The notes: generated from the sequence alone by a model not told the origin. A DNA stretch of 64,000 bases from Doryteuthis pealeii (GCA_023376005.1 CM042145.1:101664091-101728090), one strand, 5' to 3'; shown: positions 11,262-22,283, counted from the first letter of the stretch. Translations and numbers: made by a program.

Positions 11262-11490
11262 CTGGCAGAATGGCCTAATGTCAGTATCAGTCAAATAGTG
11301 AGGGAGTCTATCGCCTGTTCACTACTACTAGACCAGGGAGGGTTTTTTTTTGCTGTGGAGGAGCACCACACCTACCATCAGCTCCCCAATTTACCATGCG
11401 AAACAGATTACCCAATCTGTGCTACTCATGCAAACCAAGAACCTTACAATTCCTAGGCGGGTGCTTTACTGACTGAGCTAAACCGGCCAC
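11262..11490 (-). mobile_element. SINE-B
   Basis: The tRNA-like head lies on the right (reverse complement of ACTGAGCTAAACCGGCCA) and the body leads left to GGCCTAATGTCAGTATCAG. The head retains box A (TTAGCTCAGT) and a diverged box B. Confidence 0.8.
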
Positions 11491-11509
11491 TATTTCTGGA
11501 ATAATGATA

Positions 11510-11605
11510 TTGATTCTTCCGGGTTTCCATCAGCCCCCTACTGATCAAGGGGAGCAACTCTATTTTCGTTAGGTCTGAACCTAACAGATATATGCCCCCA
11601 TTGAC
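11510..11605. mobile_element. R4 repeat fragment
   Basis: CATCAGCCCCCTACTGATCA, GGGGAGCAACTCTAT and TCGTTAGGTCTGAACC match the copy near 4.98 kb. Confidence 0.5.
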
Positions 11606-12074
11606 ACCAATATTGTATAGTAATTGTGAAACAACAGTAATTTTTATTTTATTAAACGGTCAAAATCAAAAGTGCACATTCCATTAAAATTGTCACCAGA
11701 TGTGCCACAACAAAAGGGTTAAGTGTATTGTTCATTCCACTGGAATTTTTGCTTTTATGATTGGTTCTATATCTCAATGTCAAACAATCTTGTGAGCAGC
11801 AGTAATTGTCAATTGTCATAAATCCCCAACACAACTTGGCACTTGGGTGCAAGTGCTGGGGCTTCCATGGAGGCTTGCCTTTCATGAAGTAACTCAATAC
11901 TACCTGAGACAGCACCCTGCAGCAGCTTGGCAACCCAGTTGTCTCGAATTTTCCCCCGCCACTGGACCAACTGGGGGTCTGTGCAGCCTCTTTCCACTTA
12001 AAATATCTCATGCACAAGTTTCACTTTCACTTCAAATTATCAATATATATATCTTATGTTCAAGCAAGAGGATA
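11606..12074. other. Unassigned stretch with a GC-richer island
   Basis: About 11830-11995 is GC-richer than its flanks and open in several frames on both strands, for example minus-strand RDNWVAKLLQGAVSGSIELL. No domain was recognised; it may be an old coding or element fossil. Confidence 0.35.
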
Positions 12075-12260
12075 AACCACAGCATGGGACATGTCAAACA
12101 TTTCCTAATGGAATATGGAGTTTTCGCTCCAATCAGAAAGAAATATTTCAACGCAAATAATATGAGAGATCTATTTGAGAATACTAACACGGACGGCATG
12201 CAGCATGAAATTCTATGCAGTTTTGCCCAGGTATCCTTTTGTACACAGCCTCCTTTACCC
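12075..12260 (+). pseudogene. Possible LINE C-terminal fossil
   Basis: The frame reads INHSMGHVKHFLMEYGVFAP, IRKKYFNANNMRDLFENT and onward. The spacing VxHxLxxCxxF..xRxxxF......LxxLF resembles the region after the reverse transcriptase in jockey/CR1-type LINEs, with the expected Cys replaced by Tyr. Frames upstream do not continue the similarity. A searched profile would decide. Confidence 0.45.
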
Positions 12261-12780
12261 TATACACCCTACAACAAGAGTCCTTATCTATTACATGAAC
12301 CCCTTTCTAAAGAAAACAATGGTATTCTTATTCTTTCCATCTTATCCAACTTCATACTATTACCCAGGATAATTACTTTTTGCTGTTCTTTATATACCTA
12401 AGGACGGCAAAAGAGCACATTATCTACACCACACACACTATATATCTAAATCACTTTGTAATCAAAATCCATTAACTTCAAAAAACTTTTTTTTATTTAC
12501 ATCAAGTCAAAATTAGCTACCATACTTTCTAAACCAGAAGCCAACTAATGACAGTTACTATATAAAACTCCTTAAACAAGTATTAGTTAGACAATTAATC
12601 TGAACAGAACAGGTAAGTCAGGTATATTTCTTGAATATTAGCCCATTTGAATCCTTAGTTTTACTATTATTTCATACTTAAAAAAAAAAACAGTACATTT
12701 ATTTTTTTTATAATGTTGTCAGCAAATATGTGAAGCATATGCAGAACCCTTACAATTAAAAATCTCTCTCTCTCTCTCTC
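12261..12780. other. No feature recognised
   Basis: AT-rich sequence with a short (TC)n run at about 12764-12781. Confidence 0.5.
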
Positions 12781-13158
12781 TGGACCCTAACTAAGTGACT
12801 AGAGAATAAACTAGACGGGAGCTGCACAAGAATGCTGCGGGTGATCCTGAACAAGATGTGGAAACAACACCCTACGAGTAAACAGCTGTACGGTCATCTG
12901 CCACATATCACCCTAACCATCTGAGTAAGATGGACAAGACACGTGGGACACTGCTGGAGAAGCAAAGACGAACTCATAAGCGCTTCCTGTGGAAGCCAGC
13001 ACATGGACACGCCAGTGTGGGCCGACCAGCAAAGACGTACATTGATCAACTTGGTGCGGATACAGGATGCTGCATAGAGGACCTCCCGAGAATGATGAGC
13101 GATAGGGATGGATGGAGAGAGATTGTCATGGATATCCGCGCTGACAGCGCAACATGAT
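12781..13158 (+). pseudogene. LINE reverse-transcriptase polyprotein C-terminal fragment
   Basis: Spliced across frameshifts, the segment reads LDGSCTRMLRVILNKMWKQ, YGHLPHITLTI, VRWTRHVGHCWRSKDELIS and CIEDLPRMMSDRDGWREI. This is the post-RT tail common to many metazoan LINEs: xLDGxYxRMLR, LYGxLPxxS, RRxRxxGHxxR, DTG, xDRxxWR. It ends in an ATGATGATGATG tail, a usual LINE 3' simple repeat. Several frame breaks make it inactive. GC content is clearly above its surroundings. Confidence 0.85.
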
Positions 13159-13276
13159 GATGATGATATATTACATCATTACATTACATGCTTAGCATTG
13201 TTGATAAAAAATTTGGAAACGATTAAAAGTCATAGAAAAAATATAATTCATTTAAAAGGGGTGGAAAATGGAGAGA

Positions 13277-13278
<2 letters not shown>

Positions 13279-13336
<58 letters not shown>
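13279..13336. repeat. (TA)n microsatellite
   Basis: An uninterrupted TA run of about 28 units. Confidence 0.97.
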
Positions 13337-13338
<2 letters not shown>

Positions 13339-13339
13339 C

Positions 13340-14799
13340 TGGATGTGTGTAATATACAAATTGAGTGGTTCAAAAAGCTTGAGAAATTTTTCAATCCTTA
13401 TGGTAAATTCTTGATTAGGGCATCAGATATTGTTGCAGACAGTGTTAATCCATGAATCAATCTGAGAAAAGTCTAAGCAGATCAAAACATATGCTTATTT
13501 TTCAGTACATAGGCTACTAATGCTGTTGTCATTTATGACAGATTGAAGGCAGTGTAAAATAAATTTGTTAATGACACTCAGATAAAAAAAAAAAAAAAAA
13601 AATTCCAAATTCTGCATCTCCCCATCCCCCCAGTATTTACCTCATGTTAGATAAGCTTAGTCAATATCAATAATTGATCAAAGATCAAAGAATTTATTAA
13701 TGAAAAAAGACCAATAAACAAAAAATATAGCTGTAGTTGTTTTCAGAGAGGGGATGAGCGCAAGGAAACGATAACACTAATCTGTTTCAATCAAACATAA
13801 TGAAAAGAAGAAAAGAAAGAAAAACAAAAGATTGAGAGAGAGTTAACTCAAGATCATTATACTTTTTTATTAAACTATTTTTCAATAGCTCTTAATTAAA
13901 CATATCAAACACTGTAATAATCAAATTATCATACTGTGTTATATGCATATGTTCGTGGAGTCAAAGTCATGGAGTTAAAAGCAATTAAGGGGTCACTGGA
14001 AACTCCAATTCAGATGAATTTAAACTTTATATAGCTCTAGTTTAGTCTTTAAAGTTATACAGTGCACACTCCTTATAAATAGATGGTAAAAAAAATCATG
14101 GTTTTATATTTATTTGTTGGTCCTAATCACTTAATTACATAAAGAGGAGTTGGAGTCAAAGGTTTTGTGTTCTGACTCCACAGGTGTGTCACATCTTGTA
14201 TGTGTAGAGGGATTGGGTAAATACATACTGTCACTTTATCTTTAGTGAAATGATAACGGAATTTATTGCATACAGGTGCACTACAACTCTAACTGATTCT
14301 TTTACTATTAATTGTATAAAGAAGAGTCGGAGCCACAGGTGTCAAAAATACAGGAGTTGGAGTCAAAGGCTTTTTGTTCCAACTCCACAGCCCTTGTTAT
14401 ATCCAACAATTCTATATTTCTATTAGTTTCATTATTACATTTTGACTGTTACACTATCTACCCTTCTCCAGGTTCTTAGAATATCTAGCTACCTCTATAA
14501 AGTTTCTAATTGGGACCTTCATTTTCTCCGTTCAGTCAAAATCTCTATCTGAATCCTCCTGGCTAGAAATAGCATATTTTGACATTTGTTGACCTTGAAG
14601 GTCAACACTGAACAGTCTATTTTGGAGCCTGAGGTCAAATTAATATTGATTCAGGTCATTGGGATTTTTCATTTGGCTATGATCCTTGGACAGATACAAG
14701 CATAAAATATGGCATAGTTGTATAGGTCAGTGCTACTCAAAGTGGTGGCATGCATACCAGTGCTGGTATGCAAGTTATTGACTGCTGGTATGTGGCGAG
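13340..14799. other. Non-coding stretch with small dispersed duplications
   Basis: No gene. A motif GGAGTTGGAGTCAAAGG(T/C)TTT plus (T/C)(C/T)GACTCCACA-like sequence occurs at about 14147-14182 and 14348-14390, and a variant (GTGGAGTCAAAGTCATGGAG) at about 13956. It resembles the TTTGACTCCACAA block at 6.84 and 7.07 kb. Confidence 0.5.
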
Positions 14800-14818
14800 T
14801 TTCCAGTTTCACATTATC

Positions 14819-14860
<42 letters not shown>

Positions 14861-14941
14861 TAGTCTTTTTTCTAGTATTGGAGAATTGAAAATAAAATGC
14901 TCGATTACAGGTGTAAGAGTTTCCAGTTTCACATTATCATA

Positions 14942-14989
<48 letters not shown>

Positions 14990-14995
14990 GGTGGA
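14800..14995. repeat. Duplicated (TA)n block
   Basis: GAGTTTCCAGTTTCACATTA, TCATAA and a (TA)n tract occur twice (about 14800-14857 and 14919-14989), a direct duplication of a microsatellite plus its left flank. Confidence 0.85.
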
Positions 14996-15037
14996 GAAAA
15001 GTAGACAAACACTGGATGTTATGGAAACTAGATGTTT

Positions 15038-15088
15038 ATTGTCAACGATGCAACGTTTCGGTCATTTAGACCTTCTTCAGGACTCAAA
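15038..15088 (-). ncRNA. Hammerhead-like motif HH1
   Basis: Minus strand: CTGAAGA at 15080-15074, one extra A, stem II GGTC/GACC with loop TAAAT, GAAA, then CGTTGCATCGTT. A15.1-U16.1, C-G and G-C form a short stem III with loop TTGCAT, and a GUU triplet places cleavage between 15044 and 15043. Proximal stem I is GTC/GAC. It lies about 50 bp from a (TA)n tract and is the same family as the plus-strand copy at 46.48 kb. All named core residues are seen; activity is inferred. Confidence 0.6.
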
Positions 15089-15092
15089 TATA

Positions 15093-15185
15093 GTTCTTGC
15101 TTCAATGAAGGACATTTTCAAAATGGTGAAAACAGTAGGTTGTCAGTAGGGGCAGGGGTGGTTGGGGGTGGGTAGTGGATTTTCT
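15093..15185 (-). mobile_element. Body of the HH1/HH2 element
   Basis: CTTCAATGAAGGACATTTTC, GGTTGTCAGTAGGGGCAGGG and GGTGGTTGGGG-type sequence is the reverse complement of 46.39-46.48 kb. Both copies abut (TA)n. No ORF. Confidence 0.65.
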
Positions 15186-15940
15186 TCTCTCTAGATGGGG
15201 AGTGTTTATATGGTGATGCAGGTGTGGGTCAAGAATGTTGGATGATGGGGATTGGTCAAGATGAATGACTGTGTGTATGTGTGTATGTCTGTTTTAATTG
15301 TCTTTTATATATATGTGTGTTTGCAAACTGGATTTGTCATTAGTTTTATATGTGTGAGTTTTTTAAAAACTTTCTGTCCATCTATTTGTCTATTTTTATT
15401 CAGTAGTATCTATCTTTCTGTATATCTGTCTATATATTTAATTCGAATTTGAATTTAACTGTCTTTCTGTGTATCTGTCTATATATTTTCTGTGTATCTG
15501 TCTATATAGACAGAAAGAAATTCAAATTCAAATTAAATATATAGACAGAGTAAGGTCGAGCTGTTCTATCTTAAATCACGTTCATGCGCGCTGTTCATTG
15601 CTACCCTAGATATGTCACGATGGAGCGCCAGCAAATGTGTCTGACCCTTCTTGGGTCCTGCAAAAAAGAGGCCAAATTTTCTTTACTTCCATTTGTGGTC
15701 CCGGGGGTGGGGGAAGGTCACATCCGCTCAAAACCCGGAACTTCTGTTTTTATTTTCAAATCTAGTTCCAGGGTCATTGGTCAGTCAATGGCTGGCCCCC
15801 ATTGAGTGTTTACCCTTCCAAAACTTTAACCCCTTTTTGTTCTTATTTCCTTTTCTTCTCTTTCTCCAGAAATCCGATTACCATTTTCTTTTCAATCCCC
15901 AAACTCCCTGTAGACCATAATAATTACGATACAATTGTGT
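15186..15940. other. No gene recognised; small palindrome
   Basis: GTCTATATATTTAATTCGAA at about 15427 and its complement at about 15520-15548 form an inverted pair around repeated CTGTCTATATATTTTCTGTG units. The GC-richer 15580-15780 has overlapping open frames with no domain recognised. Confidence 0.4.
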
Positions 15941-15944
15941 GTAC

Positions 15945-16265
15945 AGTGATGCTGATAGCCTTTTGATTTAGTGTGTCCAGGGATGCACATATTTGCTTTG
16001 AATTTGATGGGTCCCCACTAAAATTTCTTAATAAATTGTAGGTTTTTTTAATTTATGATCTGGGGAAACAATTAAAGCCGTCTAACTCATACATTATACA
16101 CTATCCTGTGTAATTCATTTCTAAGAAACTATTGAAATGTATTTACAGTTAGCTTGGAATGATGGGGAAGAAAAAAATTAAAACACTGGGATATGATTTT
16201 ACTGCATCCTTTTAGATTTTTGTGCATCAGGGACGCAGGATGCGTACCTACCAACATCTCTGGCA
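15945..16265 (+). mobile_element. hAT-like MITE, nearly complete
   Basis: Starts CAGTGATGCTGATAGC and ends in the inverse of CAGAGATG (ACATCTCTG): about 9-15 bp terminal inverted repeats of the CAGNG type used by hAT elements. The internal sequence (GATGCACATATTTGCTTTGA, AAAGCCGTCTAACTC, CAGTTAGCTTGGAAT) recurs at 28.76, 37.85, 41.83 and 55.54 kb. No transposase. Confidence 0.75.
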
Positions 16266-16640
16266 TAGCTGGGGTGCTAATGGAGCCAAGGAGACCAGCA
16301 GCTCAAAACATTTTGGGAACTGCTGATTTAACAAAAACAGGGTATATCTAGTTTATATATACAACATTTTAAGTAGCTTGAGGAGATACCATGTATTGAA
16401 TAGACAGGAAGTGTATACATTACAATATGGAAATGTCTAACATAAACAAAATTACATCATACTTTTATATGATAACGACTGTCATTGCATGAGTGCACAT
16501 TCTAGTACCTATTGAGGCAGTATCTATTTCACTGATGGGAACCACTATAGCCTCTTATTTCGTTCACTACAGTATATTGTTCCAAGCATTAGAAAGATTG
16601 ATTCATAATCCCACTTAAAACGACCTGTGATAACACTAAA
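16266..16640. other. No feature recognised
   Basis: AT-rich; no repeat copies recognised by eye. Confidence 0.4.
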
Positions 16641-16649
16641 CTTCATCTG

Positions 16650-16765
16650 GTGTTCAGAAGTTCTGGGGCATGTGGAGTTATCCCTTTGTTGTCAAACTCT
16701 TAGGTCTACTCTGAGTGGTAATACTTGTTAGGGTCCCATCTTTGTTTTTTGTAATAAAAAAAAAA
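16650..16765 (+). mobile_element. LT repeat fragment
   Basis: GTGGAGTTATCCC, TAGGTCTACTCTGAGTGGTA and TTAGGGTCCCATC mark an LT piece in plus orientation. Confidence 0.6.
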
Positions 16766-17265
16766 TGGTTTAAAAAGATAGATAAATATTTTTAAACCAA
16801 AATAAATACTTTATAAAATAAACAGGGTTATTTCCCTTGCATAAAATGATAAAAATATGATTTTAAATTGATTTTTACAAGTGTATATGAAAACGGATGG
16901 ATTTTTATTTATTTATTTATTTTTATTCAAGTAGATAAACACCTCTGTTCTTTGGAATAATTGTTTTAAAAAGACAGAAAAACATCCCAGACAAGAAATC
17001 AACCTTTCTGTAACAAACATACTTCGTTTCCTGGATTAAAAATGTTGAAAATATGAGTTTTAATCGAATTTAACAGTGTATATGAACCACAGATGCTTCA
17101 AGGCACTTCAGGGCGCTTTCGGCTCTTAAAAATATTTTTTGCGGTGTTACAAGTCGTTTTGGGAACTTAGGAGTTAATCATATTTGATAGGACCATGTGC
17201 AAAAAAACCCCCAAAAACAATTACACAAAGAATGTAAATATGAATATACGATGAAAACGATTTCT
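16766..17265. other. No feature recognised
   Basis: AT-rich; TTTAT runs at about 16903-16925. Confidence 0.4.
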
Positions 17266-17269
17266 AAAC

Positions 17270-17540
17270 ATTGAGGCATAAAATAACCCTAGATGGGTTG
17301 ATATGCTGTTAAAATCAATCAATAAAGTTCTGGAGTTACAATGAACATGATTCCTTAGACTCTAAGCATGAAATAACCCCAGACAGACTGACATGCCATT
17401 AAAATCACTTAATACAGTTTTGAAGTTCCAGGGGTTATGGAGTTACCCCTTTCTTGCCATTACTCTTAGATCTACTCTTACCCAGAGTGGTAGTACCTGT
17501 TAGGATACCATCTATAGGTCAAATAGATCTGTTTGAGATA
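17270..17540 (+). mobile_element. LT repeat tails, stacked
   Basis: Two tails in succession (GGCATAAAATAACCCTAGAT then GCATGAAATAACCCC, each with a TGATATGC/TGACATGCC arm), followed by an LT body piece with GTTAGGATACCATCTATAGG. Confidence 0.65.
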
Positions 17541-17639
17541 ATGTTTAAAATGATTTTGAACTACACTAATACTGAAAGAGATATTGCAACTAAGTGTTAA
17601 ACTGTTTAAAATGATTTTGAAGATACATTTTTGTACCAT

Positions 17640-18400
17640 ATACGAGGACGAGTCAAAAAGTAATGCCATTTTGTTTAGGACAGGTATAATTACCAAGACA
17701 GGAACATGTATCATACATCAAAATGAAGCAAAATATGTTTGCCTCTCAAATACTCTTTCATCGGCCCCATGAAAGAGGGTTTGAGAGACAAACATTATTC
17801 CAGTGACAAGAAAGTGAAATCTGTAGTGAAGAAATGGCTCAAAGAACAGTCAACAGAATTTTATGGGGCAGGGATACATGCTCTCATTCGAAAGTGGAAC
17901 ATTGCTATTAAAGAAATGGTGACAATGAGGAGAAGTATGGATGTTATCCACAGAGGACCAGCTTCATTTTGATGTATGATACATGTTCCTGTGTTGGTAA
18001 TTATACCTGTCCTAAACAAAATGGCATTGATTTTTGACTAACCTATGTGGAGAAGTATGGATGTTATCCACAGAGGACCAGCTTCATTTTGATGTATGAT
18101 ACATGTTCCTGTGTTGGTAATTATACCTGTCCTAAACAAAATGGCATTGATTTTTGACTAACCTATGTGGAGCAGTATGGACGTTATCCACAGAGGACCA
18201 GCTTCATTTTGATGTATGATACATTTTCCTGTGTTGGTAATTATACCTGTCCTAAACAAAATGGCATTACTTTTTGACTAACCTATGTGGAGAAGTATGG
18301 ATGTTATCCACAGAGGACCAGCTTCATTTTGATGTATGATACATGTTCCTGTGTTGGTAATTATACCTGTCCTAAACAAAATGGCATTATTTTTGACCAT
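17640..18400 (+). mobile_element. Deleted mariner with tandemly amplified 3' end
   Basis: The left terminus, TACGAGGACGAGTCAAAAAG plus about 65 bp, is the inverted copy of the right end, giving inverted repeats of about 85 bp. Between them only a transposase C-terminus remains (about 17739-17945): GPMKEGLRDKHYSSDKKV, KSVVKKWLKEQSTEFYGAGI and HALIRKWNIAI, the mariner/SETMAR-type region just before the stop. The catalytic core is missing. The last 120 bp, transposase end plus terminal repeat, occurs four times (from 17931, 18051, 18171 and 18291). Confidence 0.85.
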
Positions 18401-18414
18401 AGTAATAGTTAAAC

Positions 18415-18480
18415 TGACTTTGGCATAAAATAACCCAACAAGGCTAAAACCAACCAACCAACCAACCAACCTGATGACAC
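18415..18480 (+). mobile_element. LT-type tail
   Basis: TTTGGCATAAAATAACCCAA, CAAGGCT and (AACC)n: the shared retroposon tail without a body. Confidence 0.55.
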
Positions 18481-18835
18481 TTGAAGCATTAATTTTTGAC
18501 TGCATGGTTAGTTTTGAATTAAAGATTTTGTTTTTTGGGTGAGTCTGTTATTGCATTAACCTCCTGGCCACAGATATATACACAGCAGTGTGCATTTAAA
18601 CAATACCTATTTCTAGGGATAGAGGGAACCACCCTTGTTTTATTCACAACAGTGCATTGCTACAAAGAAAATATATCTTCAGTCTTGTTTTATCTACTGA
18701 TAGACAGAACAACTATGTCCTCTTATTTCATTCACTACAGGTATTGTCACCAATGAAAAATAATAATTTGTGGCGAATATAAAAAAATATAATATCACAA
18801 TCAAAAGAAGAAAAAATGGTTTCATCTTATTCTGT
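18481..18835. other. No gene recognised
   Basis: GATAGA..AACTATGTCCTCTTATTTCA near 18700 recurs in altered form at about 16535 and 22135-22270 (ATAGCCTCTTATTTC), a low-copy dispersed repeat. Confidence 0.4.
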
Positions 18836-19028
18836 ATATATCTACCCAACCCCTCCGCACGAGCAGGATGTGACACACAAGGTCAATTTCTTAAGCAGAG
18901 TTTAACTGGTTTAAATTCAGAGTTTTCCTTCTCCTAGACTGGTTACCTAGCCAAGGTGAAAGAGCCTAGTCTGCCCTACTATTTACCCATAGTTGAAGGG
19001 AGAGTAGTTAGATGCATAACTTTCCTAA
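18836..19028 (-). mobile_element. SINE-A, 3' two thirds
   Basis: Begins with the tail complement TATATATCTACCCAACCCCT, then GCACGAGCAGGATGTGACAC and CTAGACTGGTTACCTAGCC. The tRNA head is absent; LT sequence follows directly. Confidence 0.8.
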
Positions 19029-19029
19029 G

Positions 19030-19340
19030 GTGGTAGTACTTGTTTGGGTCCCATACATGGGACTCTGACAGGTACTACCACCTGGGTCAGAGTGGACCTG
19101 GGAGCAATGGTGATGAAGGTGCTCCACATTCCCCAGACCTCCAAAATTTGAAACTTACCCCAGAGAGTTTAATGTCATACCCAGGACATGAAGACCCTCA
19201 GCACATATATGATAAAAAGGGTTGGGGCTTGCCAAAAGGGTAATAGGGTTGGGACAATCATAAAGGTGCTAGAGCTTGACATTATGAGCCAATTGATCAG
19301 AGGGCCTCTCTGACCACTTGTCTAGCCTAAGTAAGGATCA
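19030..19340 (-). mobile_element. LT repeat, body
   Basis: GGGACTCTGACAGGTACTAC, CAGAGTGGACCTGGGAGCAA, CTCCACATTCCCC, GGTTGGGGCTTGCC and GGTGCTAGAGCTTGA in the family order. Confidence 0.75.
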
Positions 19341-19755
19341 AAGTAGAGTGTGGCATGAAAAGGAGTGAAACAAAGAGGAGATTAAAAGGAAGGAGAGACA
19401 ATAGCAGCTTCAGCAAGAATCACTGTTTGTGTGTAATCACTGCACAGAGATTGCCATTCAAGAATTGGCCTGCTCAGCCACTCATGCAGGTGCAGATGAA
19501 AATGCTTTTGGACACTATGCCATTGTCTCTATTAGATGGAAGGTTGCCAATAAGTACATCTCTACAGTTAGTTTGGTCTGCAAAAATAATGACATTATAT
19601 TTACTAAAGAGCAAATTATAATACTATCTCAAATGAGAAAGGAATTAGGATTTGGAAAACTAATATGGTATGGTTTCTTTTGTTTAATGGCATATCAATC
19701 TCTGTGGGTATTTAATGCCAAAGCTACACTTGGTGATCTAGATCGTAATGGTAGG
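19341..19755. other. Open region without recognised product
   Basis: Overlapping plus frames from 19355 and 19429 are open for 88-114 codons. No family was recognised, and the second runs into an LT tail (ATGGCATATCAATC at about 19688), so they are not treated as genes. Confidence 0.35.
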
Positions 19756-19875
19756 ACAGAGTGGGTTCTTTAGCCCGTGTAAGACAACTAGTTTAGAAGG
19801 AAAACTCTGAATCAAGACCAGTTGTAGCTTGACCTTTTGTCACATCCTGCCTGTGGTGGAGGGGTTGGGTAAATG
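19756..19875 (+). mobile_element. SINE-A, 3' fragment
   Basis: GTAGGACAGAGTGGGTTC, AAACTCTGAATC, TTGTCACATCCTGCC and GGAGGGGTTGGGTAAAT. Confidence 0.7.
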
Positions 19876-20365
19876 AGTACTAACTGTTGTGAGTGTAGTC
19901 CTCACTGGGTGCCTCACATTTATTGCCTCATACTGTACTAATCTCAGTTTAGCAAATATCAATGCCCTGCTTCCATCACTGATTATGGTGTCATCTCTCT
20001 TCCTCTTTATTCCTAATACCACAAAAAAAAATATTTGAGGTTTCATATAATTAAGTCTTGCTTTCTAGGCAAGCAAGAGGAAGGACAGACTGGAAGAGGG
20101 GGGGGGAGCTGCTGAGGTAAGTTTATGACTTTGCTGTAACTGAGAGCATGGACAACCCCTTGCACCCAAGCACCATCCATTCATTCACATACACTCTTCT
20201 CTTTTCTCTCTTTTTTTTCTCTTATCTCTTAAATATACACACTCACATCTGTACAATCTTCTACAACCCTTCCTCTTCCTCTACTTGCCCCACACCCCTA
20301 GTGAAGGGTCTTTCTCAGTGACTCATGCAAAATGTTACACAAACACCATTCATTGACATTTCTAC
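19876..20365. other. No feature recognised
   Basis: A G-run at about 20098-20106 and TC-rich stretches; no supported coding frame. Confidence 0.4.
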
Positions 20366-20369
20366 TACG

Positions 20370-20640
20370 GAAAGTATGACAGAGGCACCCGGTGAGAATC
20401 AAACTCGCCAACAATGCTCTAGCTTGTTAACACAAACACATACATTGACATTTCTACTACTCTCATTTGTTTTTGTTTTTTTTTCATGGAAGGAATTAAA
20501 AACTAGTCATTTACTAAGCTTGGCTTAGTTTGATATACAAAGCCAGAAAGTACAACGGGGGGGCACCCGGTGAGAATCAAACTCGCCAACAATGGTCTAG
20601 CTCGTTAACCATTACACCACATGAGGCGTCCTGGAAGGAG
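20370..20640 (-). mobile_element. Two tRNA-like SINE heads
   Basis: CACCCGGTGAGAATCAAACT plus CGCCAACAATG occurs at about 20385 and 20566; the second continues to GTTAACCATTACACCACATG. On the minus strand this reads as box A (GTGTAATGGTTA) and a box-B-like AGTTTGATTCTC. It is distinct from SINE-A and SINE-B. A weak relative is at 63.76 kb. Confidence 0.55.
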
Positions 20641-21100
20641 GAATTAAAACTAAGAACACTTTGCTTTGTTTTGTTGGTAGAATCTGGAAGTCAGCCAACT
20701 ATTTGGCTCCTCTTGAGATTTTTTTCTTTCAGTACTCTCTTTATCTACGTGTGTGGGTGGGTGAGTAAGTGAATGAGACAGACACTACTCTGTAATTTGC
20801 TGCTCTTGATAGATGTCACCACTACTTGGCTGGGTCAGTTAAAAATATAAAAGAGTTATTCTCTTAAACTTGTTTTCTACTCTATTAGCTATTCCCTCTC
20901 TCTCTCTCTGTTCAAATATTACCTATACCAGTACTTCTCAAACTATCTGATGTGGCATACAATAGGATATTTTCCAATGTCCCATGGACCGGTACCATAT
21001 TTGTGCCATGTTATTATTTATTTATGATCAATTCCAAGTAGTTCTTTCAATTGCATCTACTAATTGTGAAGTTCCAATTCTTGAGCTCCAGGGAGTGTGG
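20641..21100. other. No feature recognised
   Basis: Low-complexity TC tract at about 20893-20910; no supported frame. Confidence 0.4.
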
Positions 21101-21101
21101 A

Positions 21102-21144
<43 letters not shown>

Positions 21145-21350
21145 TATGTGTGTGTGTGTTGTTATGGGTCCAACAGGAGAAAATTAAATATTTCATAAAA
21201 AAGGTCAGCAAATGGATCATGTTTAAAAAAAAAAAATGTTTATTTTACATTAGCAACACGTGTTTTAGATCTTCTGGTATCTTCTTCAGGCTTCGATTAA
21301 CCACATTCTGTGTTTATATATATATATACACATATATATATATATATATA
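21102..21350 (-). mobile_element. HH3 element between two (TA)n tracts
   Basis: Bounded by (TA)n at about 21105-21147 and 21318-21351. It shares TATGGGTCCAACAGGAGAAA and ATTAAATATTTCATAAAAAA with 59.43-59.50 kb. Minus-strand core: CTGAAGA at 21289-21283, stem II AGAT/ATCT, then AAAA in place of GAAA, followed by the palindrome AACACGTGTT. Loss of the essential G predicts an inactive motif. Confidence 0.6.
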
Positions 21351-21560
21351 TAGTTTTTCCGTAGTTAGGATCTTTCCTCGTGTGGTTAACCAAGCTGATG
21401 CAGGTAGACCATAAGGAGAGCTCAATGTGCCTAATACCAGTGAGTAGAAGAAACTAATCCTGCCCATCTCAAACTAAGTCACCAACCCTCCCTCCACCAA
21501 ATTGATAGATTTAAAAGCGATGTTACTTTGGGAAATTCTCAGTAAGAGTCATGTTCTTGT
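21351..21560. other. Flank of HH4
   Basis: Contains AGGAGAGCTCAATGTG, a string shared with the flanks of HH13 (about 56.49 kb, partial and inverted) and HH14 (about 61.72 kb), so these three elements may be relatives. Confidence 0.4.
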
Positions 21561-21612
21561 GATTACCTGAAGATGCCGTATTAATACGGTTGAAATAAAT
21601 TATTGTAATGAA
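21558..21612 (+). ncRNA. Hammerhead-like motif HH4, well paired
   Basis: Plus strand: CTGAAGA at 21567-21573; stem II CCGTAT/ATACGG plus a G-T pair; GAAA at 21592-21595; stem III ATAA/TTAT around one A; triplet AUU with cleavage predicted after 21604. Proximal stem I is a perfect ATTAC/GTAAT, five pairs. All three helices are therefore present. One unpaired T precedes stem II and one follows it, which departs from the canonical core. A (TA)n tract starts 37 bp downstream. Confidence 0.65.
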
Positions 21613-21639
21613 GCAAGTTTAGAGTTTTTTCTTCATTTA

Positions 21640-21672
<33 letters not shown>

Positions 21673-21844
21673 CTATCTCTCTTCTTTCTTGTCTATTCCT
21701 CTGGTTTACCACCAAATCTGGGCACCTCATGTGATGTAATGGTGAGCAAGCTAAATTTGCAGACCCTTTAAGTTTGATTCTGATTGGGCACTCCATACTT
21801 CTGGCCTTGTGCCACATCTAAGCTAAGCTTAATAAATAACTATA

Positions 21845-22115
21845 TTTACCAACCCCTCTGGACGAGCAGGATGTGACACAAGGTCAATTTCTTAAGCAGA
21901 GATTAGCAGGTTTGAATTCAGAGTTTTCCTTCTGGTTACCTAGCCAAGGTTAAAGAGCCAAGTCTGCCCAACTATTTATCCATAGCTGAAGGGAGAGTAG
22001 TTGGATGCATACCTTTCCAAGGGTATTAGCGCTATGTGAAATGCAAATGGCCTCATTCAGGATTGGAACGTGGTTCAACGTGACCATTTCCTATTACACC
22101 ACGCGCTGCCACAAT
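21845..22115 (-). mobile_element. SINE-A, nearly full length
   Basis: Tail complement TTTACCAACCCCTC through GTATTAGCGCTATGTG to a head reading CATTTCCTATTACACCACGC. Box B is diverged. Confidence 0.85.
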
Positions 22116-22283
22116 ATATACTGATAGATGGCGCCACCATAGCCTCTTATTTCATCCTGAAATAAAACTAACTTTCAAGCCACAATTACTGGGTACATTA
22201 AAACATTGCTTCTAGTAATAAAAGGAACAACAATAGATTCTTGTGATAGATGGGGCTACCATAGCCTCTTATTTCAAACCTGA

